The notes under the pieces were generated by a model. It did not search any database. It saw nothing but the letters and a program-made list of their open reading frames with translations, and was not told where the DNA came from. The translations under genes and the position numbers were made by a program. Shown piece after piece: positions 13,957-26,864 of a stretch of DNA of 64,000 bases. Every line of letters begins with the position of its first letter. Position 1 is the stretch's first letter. The DNA comes from Riptortus pedestris (Eukaryota > Arthropoda > Insecta > Hemiptera > Alydidae), in contig CM032233.1 of NCBI GenBank assembly GCA_019009955.1, positions 95,520,001-95,584,000 of the forward strand. The letters run 5' to 3'.

Positions 13957-14575
13957 CTAGCAGATTTCTCTTAAGGGAAATCAGCTATTGATGTTGTACT
14001 CACGATTTTCTCGATTTTCGAAATTCTTCTTCGAATGTCCATCGATCCTACCTAGTAGATGACGAAAATGAGGCCCGTTCAAAATTTTCTATATATATAT
14101 AAATATCTGTTGCCGCACTAGCGGTTGCAATTTTTGTCTTATCGTTGCCAAACTTGATATATAAAATGAAAGATTAAGTTCCTTAAAACCTGAAATCGGA
14201 AGAGCGGGAGGGGGGGGGAGTTTAGAAGGGGAGTATTTCGACAATTCTTAACATCTCCGTTATTTTGCGTCGGATCGAAAAATTGTATAGAACCAATCTT
14301 ATTGCAAATATAATGTTCTATAAATGTTGTTCTGCACATGTTTTCAGTATCTTGATTATTAACGGAGATATTTGTATTTTTTAGTTTTCTGTCTTCAGTA
14401 AACCCCTACTCCTACTAATCCCATATTAAGAATATGTTATTATGTTATGAAGAACATTATTTGAAGCCCAAATACCAAAATATTGTTCTCATTGGACTTT
14501 TACGCTTTGAGATAAATGCAAGTACGTAACGCACGTAGGAAATCTGCTTAGTTAACGTAGCCCCCGCTTGACGAA
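13957..14575 (-). mobile_element. E-family element, short type, complete (E6)
   Basis: Left B-end CTAGCAGATTTCTCTTAAGG; right A-end CTTAGTTAACGTAGCCCCCG then CTTGACGAA. This is 619 bp and a good representative of the short subfamily, in which the A-end is followed directly by the block containing TGCAAGTACG...ATAAATGCA. The TA tract is short. Confidence 0.78.
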
Positions 14576-15082
14576 CTTTTTAGTCTATTTTAGAAAGGGT
14601 GTAATCAACTTTGAGAATTGTAGTTAAAACTAAACACAATTCCGAATATATACTATATTGTATTTCTCATATTTCGAACGATAAGCATATTTATTGGATA
14701 CAAATTCGGGTTTCCATTATATATAGTACAACATATGTTTTTAGGCGGTAAAGGAATGGCTGATGGTAGATAGGGCCAAGAAAAGTGACTAACGGATAAG
14801 TATCTAATTAAAGCGCTATTAATAATTACGGCCTAATCAATCACTTTACAGACTAATGTAAAACGTCAATTAATCATGAGCTGGAGTAGTAGAATGAATA
14901 ATGACTGATCAATCATATCAGGCTCTTACTTAGATTCAGCCACCTCTTATTAATCATTTTAAGGTAAGGTTAATAAGTGCAGATTTAATTATGTTTATGT
15001 TTCAATTACCAAAACCATATAGTAATCTCCAAAATTGAAATCGATAATGCAGCAGTCATTTGAATATCGATTCAAGTTATAT

Positions 15083-15334
15083 GAGAATACTGACTCAAGA
15101 TAAAATAAATAATTTTAACCCATTGTTATACTCTAAATCAGTGATTCCCAAATTATTTCGGTCAAGTGACCCCTTTTCCAAAATGAACTGATACCTTACA
15201 CTCCCTTAGGCAAATTAATTTAAATATCCTATCTCTAGTTTTTTTTTCCAATTGCGTTATCAAATTACGTAAAAATACTTAAGCAGGTAATTATTTTTTA
15301 GAAAAAAGAACATTGAAAAGTAAAGATAAAAAAG
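15083..15334 (+). repeat. Duplicated segment S, copy 1, with a hAT-like end
   Basis: About 250 bp closely matching 39310-39541. It contains CAGTGATTCCCAAATTATTT at 15139, which looks like a hAT terminus, followed by GGTCAAGTGACCCCTTTTCC. At both loci the segment runs into an E-family A-end at the same junction, so the pair was copied together. Confidence 0.6.
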
Positions 15335-15690
15335 TCCGTCACGCAGGGCTGCGTAAGCTAAGCAGATTTCTCTCGTGAAGTTTAGTAATACAGAAATCTG
15401 CATACTGGCAACACTTAACACCGCCGTGAGTAAATACAAACAGTAATGAGAAATCTTTCAGTTAATTTTAATAAGCTCCCAACGGAACAGGCTTCCAAAT
15501 TATAAACAAATAGGTCTGTCAGCCACTCAGAGCTGAACAGATAGATAGACAAATTCTTCACCGGAAAGAAAAACAATTACTCATATATATCTGAATATAA
15601 CATATTAACTTTATTGCAAACTATTTACTATAAATAGTAGTGCAATTTATAATGAATCAGAATAATCTCAAGCTCTAATTTTCTTCCAAG
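15335..15690 (+). mobile_element. E-family element, long type, 3' truncated (E7)
   Basis: Begins TCCGTCACGCAGGGCTGCGT and carries the long-type 5' block. Similarity ends near 15690, shortly after the motif GAATCAGAATAATCTCAAGC. No B-end. Confidence 0.7.
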
Positions 15691-16307
<617 letters not shown>

Positions 16308-16708
16308 ACCCCCTAAACAAAAAATTGTCTTCATTACTTAGTATGATTAAGTATTTATAAATTTTATTATTATTTTTGGAAGAATAAAATTAAATTCTAG
16401 TCGAAAACAGGGATATATCTCCTGCAGGTTCAGGAGCAAAGGTAAAACAACTGCAGCACACAACTGCTGTGCGGGACTAATCGTTAAGGCGCTTCAGTGC
16501 CCTTTGATGAAAAACTGCAAGACTCACTATTTATGTTAATTTTGTATATATCGACAAACGAATGTAATATTTTTATTTCCATCCATAGTTACTGACATAT
16601 TGAGCCTATTTAGTAAATAAAATAAAATTTAGATCTAAATCATCGAGTTGTTTTTTCTTGTGATTATTTCTCAGAAATATTTTCATTGAGTCTCTACTAC
16701 CTTTACAT

Positions 16709-17227
16709 TGTTGCGAGAATTGGATGGATGAGTGGGCGAATACACAAAGAGAGAGCCGCGTGAAAGGAGGAACAAAGACTAGTGGTACGAGCGAATCTAA
16801 TTAGGGCCCGTATCTTCCTGGAACTTCTAGTCTAGACCTTCTTGCCTAGACACTTCTACAGGCATTTATAAGAGACCCTGCCAGTACCTCAGTTCAGTTT
16901 TACGCTCAGATGTCTTGATGGTCACATCGGTGCTACAGTGCGACTTAGTGCAGTGCGGTAAAGTGTTTTTATAAGAGTGAAGTAAAGGACAGTACAGTGC
17001 CGTCGTTTTATGTGAATTTCAGTGACCGTGAGTGAATTATTGGACCATGTAATCTGAAGGACAGTGACACTATCAGTGTAATATTGTGAGTAGTAATAAT
17101 TAACCAAGAGTATTGTAAAATAAATTGTGCAGTGATAAACTGTGAAACTTGTGTGTGTTTAATTTTGCAATCCAAAAGAACTCTTATTAACAAAGTTTTA
17201 TTACTGGTTTTGTAATAAAACGTAACA
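16709..17227 (+). mobile_element. Solo LTR of an LTR retrotransposon, 519 bp
   Basis: Starts TGTTGCG and ends CGTAACA, so TGTT/AACA termini. Its 3' two thirds match, at well over 90%, the inverted copy at 61734-62349, which has the same ends. The U3 part carries a TATA-like ATTTATAAG at about 16865. About 25-30 bp downstream lies the arthropod-type initiator TCAGTT (repeated TCAGTTCAGTT), and AATAAA lies at about 17121, which together fix the orientation. The flanking 4-mers ACAT and ATAT match at 3 of 4. No internal region, primer site or polymerase follows. Gypsy or BEL/Pao type cannot be decided from the LTR alone. Confidence 0.68.
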
Positions 17228-18028
17228 ATATTCTAGTTCCCACAGGAAACGCTGAGAAGAGTAAAAGCTAGAATAACTACTGGCACCATTCACTGAGGAT
17301 GAGAAGGTAGTTTTTGAAAGTAAAGAGTGCTGAATTCATAAATAATGATATTATTATTATTTTCAAATTTTAAGCGAAACAGATTTATTTAATTTGCTAC
17401 AAACCTCCAACATAGACTCAAGACAAATTTAATTTCATAAAAAAAGTGTTAGAATAATGGGGGTTATGTTCGGTTGTCCAAATGGATTGAAAAGAATAAG
17501 TCGTGTGAAAGAGACGCTACACCAATTCCACAAAGAATATTTTCACCTAGTATTCCAAACAGGATGGATTTTATGCATTACGTTCGTAAAAATTAAACAC
17601 AAAATTAAGGAGTAATGGAGTATCTGCAATCTGCAAGAAGGTGAAACACTTCACAACTTGATGATCCAATGTATAACCACTCAAGGAATTTACACCAAGA
17701 GATATCAACACCACTGATCCCCTACAAAAAGGCTTGCTCACAAACCAAAATAAATCTAAGGCCTATGACATATGTACATAACCAACCCACTCAGTCCATG
17801 CGTTCATAAAGTTTGGTTTTCATCTTAATGCACCCACTTTATAGTTATCAATGTTTTATTTAATACTATTTTTATTTTATTTGTTTCTTTTTATTTACCT
17901 CGAAATATTTTATCAATTCATTTATGTATTGAGCCTAATTATGATCTAAATTTTTTTAGTATTTAATATTCATTATTATATCGTAAGATGTTTTTATCTT
18001 ATAATTTGTTTATCTTTTCAGTTTATAC
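17228..18028. other. AT-rich DNA, nothing recognised
   Basis: No ORF, RNA gene or repeat that I can support between the solo LTR and the satellite array. Confidence 0.45.
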
Positions 18029-19313
18029 ACAAGGAAGTATAAATGTACACATACAGATATATACTCAAACATATGTAGAATCATAGATATCATAAATATA
18101 CACATAGAGATTTATACTCAAGCATATGTAGAATCATAGATATCATAAATATACACATAGAGATTTATACTCAAGCATATGTAGAATCATAGATATCATA
18201 AATATACACATAGAGATTTATACTCAAACATATTTAGAATCATAGATATCATAAATATTCACATAGAGATTTTATACTCAAGCATATGTAGAATCATAGA
18301 TATCATAAATATACACATAGAGATTTATACTCAAGCATATGTAGAATCATAGATATCATAAATATACACATAGAGATTTATACTCAAGCATATGTAGAAT
18401 CATAGATATCATAAATATACACATAGAGATTTATACTCAAGCATATGTAGAATCATAGATATCATAAATATACACATAGAGATTTATACTCAAACATATG
18501 TAGAATAATAGATATCATAAATATTCACATAGATGTTATAGCCAGTCATATATAGAATCATAGATATAATAAATATCCATATAGAGATTTATACTCAAGC
18601 ATATATAGAATCATAGATATCATAAATATACACATCGAGATTTATACTCAAACATATTTAGAATCATAGATATCATAAATATTCACATAGATGTTATAGC
18701 CAGTCATATATAGAATCATAGATATAATAAATATCCACATAGAGATATATACTCAAACATATGTAGAATCATAGATGTCATAAATATACACATAGATATT
18801 ATAGACAATCATATATAGAATCATAGATATAATAAATATACACATTGATATATAAACTCAAACATATGTAGAATCATAGATATCATAAATACACACATTG
18901 AGATATATACTCAAACATATGTAGAATCATAGATATCATAAACATAAACATTCAGATATATACTCAAGCTTATGTATAATCATAGATATAATAAATATAC
19001 ACATTGATATATAAACTCAAACATATGTAGAATCATAGATATCATAAATATACACATTGAGATATATACTCAAACATATGTAGAATCATAGATATCATAA
19101 ATATACACATTGAGATATATGCTCAAACATATGTAGAATCATAGATATCATAAATATACACATTGATATATAAACTCAAACATATGTAGAATCATAGATA
19201 TCATAAATATACACATTGAGATATATACTCAAACATATGTAGAATCATAGATATCATAAATATAGACATTGAGATATATACTCAAACATATGTAGAATCA
19301 TAGATATCATAAA
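18029..19313 (+). repeat. 53-bp satellite array, about 24 units
   Basis: Tandem units with the core ATCATAGATATCATAAATAT, then ACACATAGAGATTTATACTC and AAGCATATGTAGA. Units near 18080-18480 are almost identical. Units in 18500-18800 differ in blocks (for example ATGTTATAGCCAGTCATATA), and those after 18840 use ACATTGATATATAAACTC. Variants therefore cluster along the array. Confidence 0.92.
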
Positions 19314-19319
19314 TAAATT

Positions 19320-19790
19320 GACTATAAATGTAGTTGTATACATATTTTCTCTATCATGTATATTAGCCTTGATATTTGGATTTATTTAGTTTTCATCCTT
19401 AAGTAAACACCCAATTTGACAATAAGCTGTTATATTATATATTATGAACCACTTTATCTAAGCTAATATGCTAAATATTTTTTCAAGAGACCTTTTTTTT
19501 ATGCGAGGTACACAAACATTCGTTGTGTGATGACGCCATGAATAACGATTTTATGCTCTGACTTGAAATCGTTTATGTGATCTATACCAACCTTTTCTGA
19601 TCGTAAAATGTTATAGGGCCAATCTGGTTAAAGCTCTAGAATTGTTGTTCTATGCATTTTTTCGTAATTCGTAAAACTAATTGATTTATTCGAACTTTAT
19701 TAATTTCTGCTTTCAGTAACCCCCCCCCCCCCCCGCTTCAACTCATTGATACATGATACAGAATATGTTGTGAGTTGAGGTCACAAGTTT
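19320..19790 (-). mobile_element. E-family fragment between satellite arrays
   Basis: Diverged body sequence (ATTTTCTCTATCATGTATATTAG; AGTAAACACCC; GAACCACTTTAT) and a second block with a C-run of about 14 at 19721. Closest in layout to the divergent copies at 4.7 kb and 58.4 kb. No ends are preserved. Confidence 0.45.
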
Positions 19791-20371
19791 GCTATTTCTA
19801 TTATTCGCGGTTACAGCTTTCATTAAGCCTCAATTCCTACCACCAGTGAATTTGACTCAATGGGTCACCTTCGATTTCCACTTATTTACACATAAAAGTG
19901 AGAATTATTAGAGTATTATAATCGTTTTATAGTAGAAGGGATTTAGAGATAAGAGGAATCCCTATGGTTTTGGAGAAAACTATTATCCCCTTGCTAGAAT
20001 GCAGCACCTGTTGCACCCCGGCCAGCCCTTCCCTTCTCCAACAATAGCCCGCAAATGCCCTTGTTATTCTAAAACCAGTGGCTCATAACTAGCCGATCCA
20101 CGGATTAGAGGACTCACGACACTACATAAATATTAACTCTTGGGGCAAGTTACCCTAACTGGCTTAAACACAATTAATAAACATACAGGAAGTACATCAA
20201 GTCAAATATTTCTGAGCTCTAGCCCCGTCCACGGAAATGACAAGACATTTGATGAGTTATATGTCCATAAGGATTGTTTTTAAAGGATAATGTTTTTATT
20301 TATTTTCATTGTTTCACTTGTAGTGATATAAACCTTATAAATTATGCATATAACTTACACTTTAGATATAA
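19791..20371. other. Spacer with GC-richer patch
   Basis: The patch at about 19975-20110 (CACCCCGGCCAGCCCTTCCC) is more complex than its surroundings. No coding or RNA signal that I can support. Confidence 0.3.
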
Positions 20372-21258
20372 AAATACACACAGACATAAATATACAATCA
20401 TAGATATAATAAATATACACATAGAGATATATACTCAAACATATGTAAAATATAGATATCATAAATATACACGTAGATATTAAAGCTAATCATATATAGA
20501 ATCATAGATATAATAAATATACACATAGATATATATTCACACATATGTAGAATCATAGATATAATAAATATACACATAGAGATATACACTCAAACAAATG
20601 TAAAATCATAGATATCATAAATATACACACAGATATTATACCCAAGCATATATAGAATCATAGATATAATAAATATACACAGAAAGATATACACTCAAAC
20701 AAATGTAAAATCATAGATATCATAAATATACACATAGATATTATACCCAAGCATATATAGAATCATAGATATAATAAATATACACATAGAGATATACACT
20801 CAAACAAATGTAAAATCATAGATATCATAAATATACACATAGATATTATACCCAAGCATATATAGAATCATAGATATAATAAATATACACATAGAGATAT
20901 ACACTCAAACAAATGTAAAATCATAGATATCATAAATATACACATAGATATTATACCCAAGCATATATAGAATCATAGATATAATAAATATACACATAGA
21001 GATATATACTCAAGCATATGTAGAATCATAGATATCATAAACATACACATACATATAATACTCAAACATAAATAGAATCAAAGATATAATAAATATACAA
21101 ATATATATATATACACAAAAAAAATATAGAATCATAGATATAATAAATATACACATTGAGATATAGACTCAAACATATATAGACTCATAGATATAATAAA
21201 TATACACATTGAGATATATACTCAAACATATGTAAAATCACAGATATAATAAATATGC

Positions 21259-21320
<62 letters not shown>

Positions 21321-21345
21321 ACATATATAGAATCATAGGTAGAAT
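20372..21345 (+). repeat. 53-bp satellite, second array with 105-bp higher-order repeat
   Basis: Same family as the array at 18.0-19.3 kb. From about 20590 to 21000 two unit types alternate, one with ACTCAAACAAATGTAAAATC and one with TATTATACCCAAGCATATAT. The marker CAAACAAATG recurs at about 20591, 20696, 20801 and 20906, a spacing of 105 bp. A (TA)n tract of about 55 bp interrupts the array at 21259-21314. Confidence 0.9.
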
Positions 21346-21926
21346 AAACATTCATATAGATGTACATACTGATAACCACAATCACTTCAAAATTATGCAA
21401 TTCATGAACCTTAGGCAGCAAATATCAGACAATTACTTACAAGACTTAAACAAAATAATGTACACATACACTTTTCCTGGATGAAAAGGCATTCTGGAAT
21501 TTAGGGAAACGATCTCGCTGATTTATCACCAAAATCAGCATCAAAAGATACCATGGTTCCAGAATGTTAAAACGAAATCACAGTTAAAAACACAATTACT
21601 AACATAAACAATTAATAAATAGCAACAGAAATGGTATATATGACTACGAAAGGACAACATCTAAAATTATTTATTCCTAACAGTAAAGAGTATTTAGACA
21701 TAACAGACTATTACTTGACACAATTATTAACAGGAAACAGGACAACAAACTCTTACTTTAATTGTTTTGGACTAACAGATCAAACAAAATGTTACTGCGA
21801 CTTTACTACTGAACAGACTTACAAACACTCAATCATACTGAATAACGGACCAAAAATAAGAATTTAATACGGAAGTAAAACGCCTAAAAGATAATTGGGC
21901 CGTTGAGGAAAAACGTCTATTGAATA

Positions 21927-22992
21927 CTAGCTCAGATACCCGGCTTCGCCCGGGAATTCATTTGAGGCTGAATAGTGATGGTATTTTTTAGCAGGCTTTA
22001 CATTGCACAATATTTTGACATTTACCCGTCCCAGTGTTTAGGATTGATACCCGTCGTTGCCGGTGATTTGCTAATAATAGAATTATTTGTTCGATAATTC
22101 TTCACAGTCTTCGATATTTTTATATTTCCCGTTTCTTATACATGTAAATATGGTGAATTTTTATTTCAGACCTCCCTTATAACTCCCCTCCCGTTCGAAC
22201 CTAAAAAATTTAATATAACTTATAATCTTGGAAGAATTAATGCTAATTGACATACCGAGTTTTGTTAAGTTCGGTTCAGCCGTTATTGCCCGCTAAAGTT
22301 TTAACGTATAACTCATTTATACTTAGGTATACGACAAAAGTGTATATAACAAAAGTTACTCCAAATAACAAAATAAACAACTATTGTTATGTTTACATTT
22401 GCGGAAAAACCAATAGGAAACGAAATATCGCTATTTTTAATTTCAGGCTTCCCTTATAACCCCCAATCCTGCCCGTCCATAGAAATGTTGGTATGGCTTA
22501 TTATAATCCAGGCCTCACTGCTAATACACATACCGAGTTTTATTTAGTTCGATTGAGTCTTTTTTGGCAAATAATATTGTTGACTCCCGCTATAATTTTT
22601 AGCGTATAACGCATTTAAACTTCGGTATACGGCAAAAGTGTATATAACAAAAGTTACTCTAAATAACAAAATAAACAACTTTTGTTATGTGCATATTTGC
22701 CGAAAAACCAATAGAAAACGAAATATCGATATTTTTTATTTCAGGCTTCCCTTATAACCCCCACTCTTGTTCGTTTCAGAGAAAATTAATATAGCCTAAT
22801 GTCTAAGGTGGGTTAGTAGTAATATACATACCAAGTTTAATAAAATTCGGTTCAGCCGTTTTTGCGTGAAAAGGTAACAAACAAACAAACATACACGAAA
22901 GAAACAAAATGCAGATATGGTGTCTATGACATGTGAAACGAAAAGTTATCGTGAAATTTCGCGAAAAAAATCAATGTACAGACAGAGGTTAC

Positions 22993-23045
<53 letters not shown>
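21927..23045 (-). mobile_element. Non-autonomous Helitron H1, 1119 bp
   Basis: On the minus strand the element starts TCTATATATATA and ends in a hairpin (CCCGG GCGAAG CCGGG) followed by TATCTGAG and CTAG. It lies between A and T, the expected A^T target. This is the classic Helitron layout of 5' TC, a 3' hairpin about 10 nt from the end, and CTRR. The interior has three diverged units of about 280-300 bp, each with a CTCCC-TTATAACCCCC block. No Rep or helicase ORF is present. The 5' part ends in a (TA)n run. Confidence 0.8.
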
Positions 23046-23404
23046 TATGCTGAATGCGTTTATAACTGTATGAATTATTTAAAACTCCACTACTGTTAAT
23101 TAAATTAAATAATTCATCACCAAAACCTACATTTGTATTTCTTTTCTTTTTCTGTTGTAAATAATTTTATTTTAAAAATGATTTATTCTTTGTATTAAAA
23201 AAAATTGTTACGTATCAAGCACATGTTATGTAAAAATGCATGTTCGGGACGTATGGCAAATAAACTCCCTTCCTGTAGGCTTACTTCAGGATGGAAATAA
23301 ATAGATCTATATAATCAAGCATATATAGAATCATATATATAATAAAAAAACATAAATACATGCACACACACGCGCGCACACTCATTCACAAACATATATA
23401 TATA
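23046..23404. other. Spacer between Helitrons H1 and H2
   Basis: AT-rich, with satellite-like scraps (AAGCATATATAGAATCATAT at about 23319) and an alternating purine-pyrimidine stretch CACACACGCGCGCACAC near 23364. The satellite scrap suggests the Helitrons landed at the edge of the 53-bp satellite. Confidence 0.45.
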
Positions 23405-25044
23405 TCTATATATATATAAAATTGTAACCTCTGTCTGTACATTGATTTTTTTCGCGAAATTTCACGATAACTTTTCGTTTCACATGTCATAGACACCATA
23501 ACTGCATTTTGTTTCTTTGGTGTCTGTTTGTTTGTTTGTTTGTTTATTTGTTTGTTTGTTTGTTTGTTACCTTTTCACGCATAAACGGCTGAACCGAATT
23601 TTATGAAACTTGGTATGTATATTACTACTAGCCTAACTTAGACTTTAGGCTATATTAACATTCTCTAAGACGAACAGGAGTGGGGGTTATAAGGGAGGCC
23701 TGAAATTAAAATTAGCGATATTTCGTTTCCTATTGGTTTTTCGGCAAATATGAACATAAAAAAAGTTGATTATTTTGTTATTTAGAGTAACTTTTGTTAT
23801 ATACACTTTTTTCGTATACCGAAGTTTAAATGCGTTGTACGCTAAAAACTTTAGCAGGAGTCCACAATTTTATTTGGGACAAAAGACGCAACCGAAATAA
23901 ATAAAACTCGGTATATGTATTAGCACTAACGCTTTCATTATAACAAGCCATACCAACATTTCTAGGGACGGGCAGGAGTGGGGGTTATGAGGGAAGCCAG
24001 AAATTAAAAATAGCGATATTTCGTTTCCTATTAGGTTTTCGGGAAATATGAACAGAACAAAAGTTGTTTATTTTGTTATTAAGAGTAACTTTTGTTATAT
24101 ACACTTTTTTCTTATACCGAATTATAAACGAGATATACGCTAAAACCTATAGCAGAAGTGAACAATTTTATTTGGGACAAAAGACCCAACCGAAATAAAT
24201 AAAACTCGGTATGTGTATTAGTACTAACGCTTTCATTATAACAAGCTATACCAACATTTCTAGGGACGGGCAGGAGTGGGGGTTGTAAGGGAGGCCTGAA
24301 TTTAAAAATAGCGGTATTTCGTTTTCTATTCATTTTTCGGCAAATATGAACATAACAAAAGTTGTTTATTTTGTTTTAAGAGTAACTTTTGTTATATACA
24401 CTTTTTTCTTATACCGAATTATAAACGAGATATACACTATAAACTAAAGCGGGAGTCAACTATTTCATTAGGCACTAACGATTAAACCAAACTTAAAAAC
24501 TCGGTATGTCAATTAGCATTAATTCTTCCATGATTATAAGCTATATTAAAATTTTTAGGTTAGAACGGGAGTGGGGGTTATAAGGGAGGCCAGAAATAAA
24601 AATTCGTGATATTTCATTGTCTTATTTGTATTTTGACAAACAAGCAAATAACAAAAGTTGTTTACTTTGTTATTTAGATTAACTTTTGTTTTATACATTT
24701 CTCCAGGAACAATGTGTGGAGCAAGTAATTTGCGTAGAAATATTGATATGCTCAACAATTCATTCTAATTTGAACTATGAGGTACCTCACCTGGAAAAAT
24801 TAATTAAAATCTATGTTAATATTTTGTCCCTATAACAAAATATGAAATATGTCAATTTGGAGGACAGTCAAGACTTACATAAAAAATTAATTTTATTATT
24901 AACAAATGCCAACAACGGATATTAGCCCTAAACACTGGGACGGGTAAATGTCAAAATATTGTGCAAAGTAAAGTTTTGCCAAAAAAATACCATAACCATT
25001 CAGCCCCATATAAATTCCCGGGCGAAGCCGGGTATCTGAGCTAG
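23405..25044 (+). mobile_element. Non-autonomous Helitron H2, 1640 bp
   Basis: Starts TCTATATATATATAAAATTG after an A and ends CCGGGTATCTGAGCTAG before a T. It is the longest copy because the interior has four tandem units of about 295 bp. The marker GGAGTGGGGGTTATAAGGG recurs near 23678, 23970, 24268 and 24566. A TTTG/TTTA run lies near 23525-23568. No protein is encoded. Confidence 0.82.
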
Positions 25045-25066
25045 TATATATATATATATATATATA

Positions 25067-26197
25067 TCTATATATATATAAAATTGTAACCTCTGTCTGT
25101 ACATTGATTTTTTTCGCGAAATTTCACGATAACTTTTCGTTTCACATGTCATAGACACCATAACTGCATTTTGTTTCTTTGGTGTCTGTTTGTTTGTTTG
25201 TTTGTTTATTTGTTTGTTTGTTTGTTTGTTACCTTTTCACGCATAAACGGCTGAACCGAATTTTATGAAACTTGGTATGTATATTACTACTAGCCCAACT
25301 TAGACTTTAGGCTATATTAATATTCTCTAAGACAAACAGGAGTGGGGGTTATAAGGGAGGCCTGAAATTAAACATAGCGATATTTCGTTTCCTATTGCTT
25401 TTTCAGCAAATATGCACATAACAAAAGTTGTTTATTTTGTAATTTAGAGTAACTTTTGTTATATGCACTTTTGCCGTATACAGAAGTATAAATGAGTTAT
25501 ACGCTAAAAACTATAGCGGGAGTCCACAATTTTATTTGGCACAAAAGACTCAACCGAACTAAACCAAACTCGCTATGTGAATTAATACTAACGATTTCCT
25601 TGTAATAAGCCATACTAACATTTCTAGGGACGGGCAGGAGTGGGGGTTATAAGGGAGGCCTGAAATTAAAAATAGCGATATTTCGTTTCCTATTGCTTAT
25701 TCAGCAAATATGCCCATAACAAAAGTTGTTTATTTTGTAATTTAGAGTAACTTTTGGTATATGCACTTTTGTCGTATACCTAAGTATAAATGAGTTATAC
25801 GCTAAAACTTTAGCGGGAGCCAACAATTTTATTGGGCACTAACGGCTGAACCGAACTTAACAAAACTCGGTATGTCAATTAGCTTTAATTCTTCCATGAT
25901 TATAAGTTATATTAAAATGTTTAGGTTCAAACGGGAGGGGGGTTATAAGGGAGGTCTGGAATAAAAATTCACTCTATTTACATGTATAAGAGACGGGAAA
26001 TATAAAAATATTGAAGACTATGAAGCCTTATCGAACAAATAATTCTATTATTAGCAAATCCACGGGAAAGACGGGTATCAATGCTAAACACTGGGACGGG
26101 TAAATGTCAAAATATTGTGCAATGTAAAGCCTGCTAAAAAATACCATCACCATTCAGCCACAAATGAATTCCCGGGCGAAGCCGGGTATCTGAGCTA

Positions 26198-26198
<1 letters not shown>
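25067..26198 (+). mobile_element. Non-autonomous Helitron H3, 1132 bp
   Basis: Head-to-tail with H2, separated by 22 bp of TA repeat. Same 5' TCTATATATATATAAAATTG and same 3' hairpin plus CTAG, between A and T. Its first 250 bp are almost identical to those of H2, and it has three internal units (markers near 25340, 25632 and 25932). It is followed by about 48 bp of (TA)n. Confidence 0.82.
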
Positions 26199-26249
<51 letters not shown>

Positions 26250-26552
26250 GAAATATTAAATATCGAAAAGGTATACAAAATTGAAAACAACCATTTATCA
26301 TTCCCAACTTTGAATTTTAAAAGAAAAGAACAAAGGGATAAAATATCTGCTACTAATGCAGTTCAAAATGGATGTATTGAATGGAGCTTGTCACTTTATA
26401 ACATATCAGTTTAAAATAAGAAATTTCATTTTTCCTCCGCAATCAAATGCGGCACATCAATCTTTGGATAACAAAATAGGTTAAAAATTAACCTTTTTAG
26501 AAAGTAATTAACATACAAATTAATTAATTTATACATTTATTAACATACATGA

Positions 26553-26864
26553 TGTTAGGGTATCTATCTGTGTTTAGGGTAGGTTGGGTCTGCGCCGTTA
26601 GTCCGCAATACACTCTTGTGGTACAGGCACAGAGAACACCTTAACAGCAGGGATTAGGAATACAAAGATGAACAGTCTTGTAAGAGTTGAAAATGTCTTC
26701 TCTCAACAATTGAAAAGGGAGAGGGTATATAAAGGAATGTTGAATACCAGTCGGTTGTTTGACTGCAGCCAACCAAATTTAATAAGTGGCATCTTCATTT
26801 CAGGTGTCGTTATTAATAAAACTTGTAAGAAAAAAGTACCAGTTCTAAATTAGAATTTTCAACA
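26553..26864 (+). mobile_element. Candidate solo LTR, 312 bp
   Basis: Starts TGTTAGGG and ends TTTTCAACA, giving TGTT/AACA termini. A strong TATA box (GGGTATATAAAGG) lies at about 26724-26736 and AATAAA at 26815-26820, in the order expected of an LTR (U3, R, polyadenylation). I found no second copy here and no matching target duplication (CATGA at left, TTCTA at right). It might instead be a host promoter-like segment. Confidence 0.4.

Noticed and set aside
17008..17193. Similar 61-73 aa peptides at 17.0 kb and 61.8 kb suggesting a conserved gene
   Set aside because: Both lie antisense inside the R-U5 part of the two copies of one LTR. The similarity is that of the LTR, not of a protein.
18029..21345. 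Regular 53-bp array as a possible CRISPR
   Set aside because: Units are contiguous without unique spacers, and the setting is eukaryotic.
23360..23385. CACACACGCGCGCACAC as a Z-DNA forming regulatory site
   Set aside because: Short, single, and next to other simple repeats; nothing else supports a function.
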